Positions 58,171 to 64,000 of a stretch of 64,000 nt of DNA are shown here, in pieces. The notes beneath the pieces are model-generated. The model was not told the DNA's origin. It saw only the letters and a program-made list of their open reading frames with translations, and ran no database searches. Numbering within the stretch: position 1 is the stretch's first letter; every line of letters starts with the position of its first letter. Where the stretch lies: assembly GCA_025024175.1 (NCBI GenBank), contig QCXZ01000137.1, forward strand, positions 21,638,001-21,702,000, in the 5' to 3' direction. The position numbers and the translations under genes were made by a program. Source of the DNA: Rhyzopertha dominica (lineage: Eukaryota; Arthropoda; Insecta; Coleoptera; Bostrichidae).

Positions 58171-60277
58171 TTTTGGTTTTCTTTTTTTAGTTTATAGCAA
58201 TCATGTACTTTTTATAGGTTTTTCCTCTGCACAGAACTCTTTGTTATTTTGGTAGAAGTCTATCCTTCCCTTTCTACCATTGGAACTTATTAAGCTAGAG
58301 GGTAAAATGTTTTTTCTCAAAATCAAAGATGGCACCACAGTTTTTTGAAGGTGGCTTTTAATATCTACATACTAACATTTGCTGTTCTCACTAATACAGT
58401 TTGATTTTAAATGAAAGACCTTCAAGTACATTTGAAATTGGTGGTTCCGCAAAAGTGATATTAATTTCCTCTTGCAAGTTGGGAGCGCGCAAGATGTTGC
58501 GCATTTCTACACACAAAATTTACGTTGAGATCCGTATCGTATAGCGTGCAACATGTGGCAGCTTCCTCGGGAAATTGCATTTATTGGCTCAAGACCATCA
58601 CTGCGTAATCGATAAAGCTTTCGGCTAACTACGTTCCGTAGAGCTCACTGGCGAACGCAGTAATGCAGATACGAAGTTCGTTTGGGATTACGTTCAGTTA
58701 AACTTCATGACATGCTCAACTTGCATAACAAGATAATCTTTTCCATGTTTGCTATCCCCGCCGTGGAAACTGTAATTAGGTTTACTAAATCAAAGTCTGG
58801 TACTGGATTCAAGCAATGTCTTAGAGGTAAAAGACTTTTTATTACCTGAATCCTCGTTTCGTTCTTGCATGCAGGCAGATTAAATTTTTCTAGCTTTTAG
58901 TAAATTTATTGTTTTCTGACTTTGACCTTTTCGAACATTTGACGACGGTTGATCATATATCATATATCTTCGATTAAATAATTTTATCGCTAGCTAAACT
59001 TTCATGTAAATATTTATGACGCTCATTATACAAAATCAATTTAAGGCTAAAAAAACGTTATACAGTAAATAATCTTTTGCTTTGTTGATTAATTCATTTG
59101 CAACAAAACTATAGGCATTTCTGAAAGCTTAAGTTTCAAAGAAACTTTTATTTGTTTGCTCTTTTTTTTCACTCCCGCAGTGCCCACAATGACTGATTTT
59201 CAAAATATATGTATACGTATTTATCTGTAAGGTAATTTATTATATACTTTCGAAATAATCTACGTTCTTCACCGCTTGTTATAAACGTTGCTTTGGATTC
59301 AATCACCACCATGTGACCCTTTGAAGGTTTTATATTATAAACTAATTCTTATTCTTTGTAATATCCATCAAGCTCTTTTTTAATTACTCAGGTATATGAA
59401 ACAATGAAACAAGATGTCAGTCAGTCAAATGGTTTTCCTTGTTTATTAATAATGGCAAGATTCAAAAAGAAAACGAATTTCAGGTTTAAAGCAAAAATGC
59501 GTGACTGCTCTTCGACTTTTATCGCAGTAACAAAATAATTCTAGTAAACAGGTTGCTGTGTAAACAGACAACTGAAAACGAATATATGAAATTATCTTTC
59601 TTCAAGGATGGGATCTCAGAAATAGCGATTAAAATATTTATATATACAATGCGCAAGACTAAATATGTCTTGCTCCTTCATTCAGAGAACACAAATTAAT
59701 TCGAAAACGGCAAGTTATTCTTCATGTTTAGCCTTTGAAGATCAATAAACCGCATACAACAAATTTAACGACGGGCAAGTGATGAACGAGCAATAATTAA
59801 AATAAATAAAAGTAGAAGTAATACCTTTATTCCATGATACAAATATGATACGTAGTAATACAAAGCCCTGAAGAAGGTGTTTATGTCAAGACTGACGATT
59901 GTTTATTATGTGTAAAAATCACCCTGCCTTTGTTAATATAACGGGAGAATTAATAATGTACAATATTCTAATTCTAATGTACAATAGAAAGGAACTATAG
60001 CATAGAAGCTGACGGTTTTTAATCATCGAATTGTTTGTTCTCTTGTATACAGGAAATTATATGCATAAAGTATATGCACAGTAAACGCAAAAAAACGAAT
60101 TTAGGAGACAGAATACACTATTATTAAAATCCCGCAGATCCCTGTAAAATCTTGGTCATCGCATTGCGCTGTCGAGTGATCGCGCTAACATATTGATGTT
60201 CCGAAGTACCGAATTTTCATTTTCCCCTTTTCTTATTTAGCTGTAGTTTAGTATGAAATTTGAAGTTTCCCGCCTTT
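58171..60277. other. unassigned DNA
   Basis: No supported gene. The 58440-58720 patch is less AT-rich, with CpGs, but not clearly coding. Confidence 0.45.
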
Positions 60278-60509
60278 TTACCGCCGTAGCAAGTAATTCA
60301 TATCAATAAGTTGTAGCTTATATTTACTATTTGGTTCATATTTGACATATAATTGTGCAGCATTTATAAAAACGTTATCGCTCATCCCAATAAAGCTCAA
60401 GACTGTCATTAATATTTCCTGACCTGCAGAATCAAACGATTTGCTGAAGTTCAACAAAACAAATGCAATTATGAGTGGCATGCATATTATCATCGGTATT
60501 TTGTTTAAT
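60278..60509 (-). pseudogene. LINE reverse transcriptase fragment (block A region)
   Basis: On the minus strand: VIKQNTDDNMHAT, then after a frameshift IIAFVLLNFSKSFDSAGQEI and TVLSFIGMSDNV, then QLYVKYEPN. This matches the LLDFSKAFDxVNHxILxxKLxxIGxS region of jockey/CR1-type RTs. The catalytic aspartate of LLDFSKAFD is N here, so it is inactive. The recognisable sequence stops where an inverted-repeat-bounded element begins at 60510. Confidence 0.78.
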
Positions 60510-61321
60510 TACTTCCACATCCAACGGATGGGAAGTATTGTATCGCGAAAAAAATTTCAAAAATTTTTATTTGCCCATTCGCTTTAAAATGGCCGAAAAC
60601 GCAAAAAAAATTGAGCAAAAAAAATTATTGTCTGTGTGTTTGTGGGGTTGTTTGCATACACGATAACTTTCGAAAGACTTAATATATGAACTTGAAATTT
60701 AGCAAAAGTATAAATCTTAACTACCCAAAGCGAGCTATTGATTGTGGCATAAGTAGGGTATCGGGAATGGGGCGAAATTGGGGGGTAACTAACTTTTTTG
60801 CAAATTTTTATTTTTTTATATGTTTTTCTTTTTAGTATGTAATTAGTAGTATAACTGCGAGTATTATTCGTTCTTATAAATTTTCGGTGCAGCAAACTGT
60901 TTAGAAGATATTAGCAAAAAAGCGTTACTTAAAGAAAACGGTTTTTCCTAAATATCTCCGAATATATTTAATATATTAAAAAAAATGAAAATCCCATCAG
61001 ATAGGGAATAAAATTTCGCACAAATAGTGTCTTTATCCAAAATTTTGACATTTTCGAACAATTTTCTTTAAATTTTGGTATTATATAGAAAATCAAATTT
61101 CTGATCAGAAAGCGCTCTTGTAATTTTTTTGTTAAGTTAATAATTTTCGAGTTATTTGGAAAAAACCGTTTTGAATATGTATATATTTTTGTTAATATCA
61201 CGACGACTGTTTGTCTCAGAAAAAATGTGTAGAGAGACAAAATGCTCAAAACCTGATTACTAATCGTATAGTATAAGAAATAAAAACATAAATGACATTT
61301 TGACAATTGGATGTGGAAGTA
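60510..61321. mobile_element. element bounded by 15-bp inverted repeats with a large internal foldback
   Basis: The ends TACTTCCACATCCAA (60510-60524) and TTGGATGTGGAAGTA (61307-61321) are exact inverted repeats. The left end is followed by a second inverted copy of the motif (GGATGGGAAGTA). Inside, about 60810-60965 and 61145-61300 are imperfect reverse complements sharing AAAACGGTTTTTCC. The sequence between is AT-rich and non-coding, with GTCTGTGTGTTTGTGG and ACACGATAACTTTCGAAAG segments of a kind common in insect repeats. No clear target duplication. Confidence 0.65.
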
Positions 61322-64000
61322 TTGATTCAATTTGCAGCGGTTTTTTTTCTATAATCATTTATCACTGTTAATTTCTTTTTCAAGTTTGCTGCATTACGAT
61401 TCTATTATAATTTAAATTTATCAATGGATATCATGATATTAAACTACGATATATAGCCTTTCCGTGTTTCTGATGAGAACATTTTGATTCCATAAACCCA
61501 ATAAACTCAGTTGTATTGATAGATCCTCTGTGCGCGAGTTCCACTCACTTTTGATAGCTTTTCATTTCAAATAACGTAGATTAAATAGCAGGGAGGTAAT
61601 AAAATATTTATATGAACTTCAATTTTATGGGCGGCTTGCTTTATTGGAAAATATACAATTTGGTGTATCTCACTTTACATTTTTAAAACAAAATTAATGC
61701 AGTTGCGTACTTAATGAAACATGTCTTCGCGGAAAGTTTATATAAATTATTCATAATTATTAAGCTTTATCTGCGAAAAACATTGGAACAGCATTATTAA
61801 GGAGAATTTACTTGACTGCAAGCAAATTAATTGTAAATTCATGATGTGATCTTCTTCAATTCACCACATCTGGTATGCCATCAAAAACTTTTTTGTTTGC
61901 ATTTTGAATAAATTCTTAAGCAGATTTTCGATTTATACATACCTGTTGAATTATTTTTACTGCACTAATCTTGCATACACAACATACATTTTGGTTTGAA
62001 TATAATATGCTATCGATTTTAGAATAATTAAAAATGAGTATTTTGTAACTATTATGCAAAAATTATTATATTTAGTTTTCTCCTATTTTAGCGTTCTATT
62101 TGCACACAGTATACTTAGTACACGTACCGAAAACAATACGCTTGCCGAAATTCAAAGATTGCGCTTTTAGCCGATATAATTCCCCAAAATTTTATTACAA
62201 TATAAATTTCTGGCCATTTTGTAAAATCTTAAAAACCCAACTTATGAAAAATACTGATTAAAATACAAGTATTTAAAAAAAAACAAAAACGAAACGGTGT
62301 ATTCTCTTGTAGGTACCTACACCGTTTCTTATAAAATAGCAGAATGTAATTAAACGTAGGTAAGTGTAACTAAAATAAATATGTATTTGAAAAATAGACC
62401 TTACTCTGCTGGTTTATTGTACATTTTATAATAATAACAATAACCCTTTATTGTTCAAAGACAAAATAAACATAGCAGTCCAGGTTATATGAAGTATAAA
62501 AATAAAATATAATCATATTTTAACAGTAGAATAAAAAAACAGCCAGTTTACTAGAGCATAGCAGTGAACGTTATAAGAATGTACGTATCCCAAAGTGCAG
62601 AAACAAGATTATAGTTACGAATAGCAAAATTAATAGTAGAGTACAACTACAATAAAACGTTTTCCAGTTTAAAGCAAAAATAGCCTTCCAGCACGTAGCC
62701 AATCGCGGTACAATAATATCAACATTTTAAGAAAATATAGGTACGTCTATTCTAGAATGAATAATTTTTATATACAAACAATATTGAAGCAAATATTCGA
62801 CTCACTTCCAGAAATATATAGAAGCAATATAGAATGATCAACATCTCTAGGAGAGTATACACCAGTAATAGACATAACTAAAAAAATCCAAAAGTTATTT
62901 TCTTGGTATATTCAGTAGGCTAACAGTAAATTTTAAAGCATCGTATTCTTCACCATCAGTACCAGAAACGTGTCAATGCCAGTATAACTCAGTAATATCT
63001 TTTATAACAAAGCACGCGCGCTTATAATATGTAATGTGAGCCAATTAGTAAAGAATATTGTAAATTAATTATTTAATTCCGAATATTTATTTACACACGC
63101 CACTCAAGTACATTTTTTATTATTATTTTTTGTTCTTATCGTTTGGTGATTTATATTATTTTTAGGATCACACCTCCCAAAGTTTTAACTAGAAGGGCTT
63201 TAGGTGTGTGGCGCCCAAAATATCAGTAACAATACTAAATAAAGTTTAGTCAATTTAGTAAGCAAACGAACCCCGGCTCGCTCTCATTTACGGAAGGTCT
63301 GCGACAGAGCAGTCAACCTGAGAATGACAACGTATATTTCATAACACGTGTAAACATTTAAAATTTATCAGGGCATTCAATATCTGCCCGCAACACGTTC
63401 ATCCAGCATATTCACTACATTTTCAAACAATAACTTTTTCCGTCCTTCGCACTTATGTTCTATATGTTCTCTATTGTAGCACTAAACGGATTAAAAACCG
63501 CCAACAAAGCAGATAGTCATTTCAAAACGACAACCCCGCTAACCCGGTTTGTACACAAACAATACACTATTAATCACAGCCGAACAGAATTTCATGATCT
63601 AATTGTTGTGATTAAACACGAACAATGGCACCGTGCCCGAATTAATGGAACGAAAGGCCGTCACTAGAACAATAAGTTCAAAAGCATCCATCCTCGTAAT
63701 GTACCGCCGTAACTAGCGGCAAGAAAAGTGGTGTTGATTTCACGGATCGCCGAGGAAACAGTGTTGCTGTTCGTACCTACTCCTCGAATTAAGATAAGGG
63801 AGTCACGTGCCTTACAACCTTCATTCACCTATTATTTACAGCAAATTTCTTTTAATAATTTTTCACATTTTATTTATAATCGGTCAAACTTGTGTATTTT
63901 GCTCGGTATAATCTTAATGTCCACGTTTGATAAAAAACGTAGCAATCATACTTGAACATGATGTTGGTTTGGACTACGTTTCAATGCAAACAACTTGTTC
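61322..64000. other. unassigned AT-rich DNA
   Basis: No supported gene. A hairpin with 11-bp arms (GAAACGGTGTA / TACACCGTTTC) lies at 62291-62328. Frames at 63455-63667 and 63728-63955 show no known domain. Confidence 0.5.

Noticed and set aside
62291..62328. 11-bp hairpin GAAACGGTGTA / TACACCGTTTC
   Set aside because: An isolated short hairpin without conserved context; expected occasionally in 64 kb.
180..63955. Many 60-100 codon open frames on both strands without start context, splice sites or domains
   Set aside because: They occur at the density expected by chance in AT-rich DNA, overlap each other on opposite strands, and show no recognisable motif.
1..64000. tRNA, rRNA, CRISPR arrays, bacterial promoters or terminators
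   Set aside because: None could be seen, and the window is clearly eukaryotic; isolated TATA or poly-T strings are uninformative at this AT content.

Overview
This window looks like a piece of an insect (at least arthropod) nuclear genome: strongly AT-rich, eukaryotic, with scattered N calls. No bacterial gene layout, operon, rRNA, tRNA or CRISPR array is visible. I found no host gene that I can name. The only candidate host coding sequence is a possible internal exon at 1683-1845, and it is unproven. The rest reads as a gene desert or very large intron filled with old and a few younger mobile elements. Almost all of the short open frames look like chance.

Layout. 1-9.6 kb: unassigned DNA with an inverted pair of hammerhead-ribozyme (HHR) repeats at 3.6-4.1 kb. 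9.6-10.7 kb: two divergent Penelope-like element (PLE) 3' ends, head to head, one encoding a recognisable GIY-YIG nuclease segment. 12.3-15.7 kb: a tandem dimer, a 171-bp SINE-like insert with 13-bp target duplications, a minus-strand HHR with a complete core, and a hAT transposase scrap. 19.9-20.6 kb: a large inverted repeat with HHR-like remnants in both arms. 25.3 kb: a short TCAGG/TTAGG array. 32.5-33.5 kb: a dead LINE reverse transcriptase (RT) fragment, a near-perfect palindrome and a foldback repeat. 34.4-34.8 kb: a composite retroposon whose 3' extension carries a textbook type I HHR. 43.2-47.0 kb: a dead LINE split by an apparently intact Tc1/mariner-superfamily transposon (about 435-bp TIRs, TA duplication, DD41D-spaced transposase, predicted 54-bp intron). 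49.9 kb: relic of the second HHR family. 52.1-54.4 kb: a 233-bp MITE and a decayed second mariner. 55.3-58.2 kb: a hAT element, a roughly 109-bp-period tandem array and a LINE RT fragment. 60.3-61.3 kb: a LINE RT fragment abutting an inverted-repeat-bounded element.

How it fits together. The unifying signal is hammerhead ribozymes and PLE-type retroelements. Three loci have complete catalytic cores (3967-3998 +, 13721-13760 -, 34638-34741 +). Several others have damaged or variant cores, often next to or inside inverted repeats. In four separate loci the arrangement is the same: a left copy on the minus strand and a right copy on the plus strand, diverging from the centre. This recurring architecture, and the SINE-like element that appears to have picked up a ribozyme as a 3' extension, are the observations I would follow up first. 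Everything here is read by eye from the sequence. Family names rest on motif recognition, not database searches.
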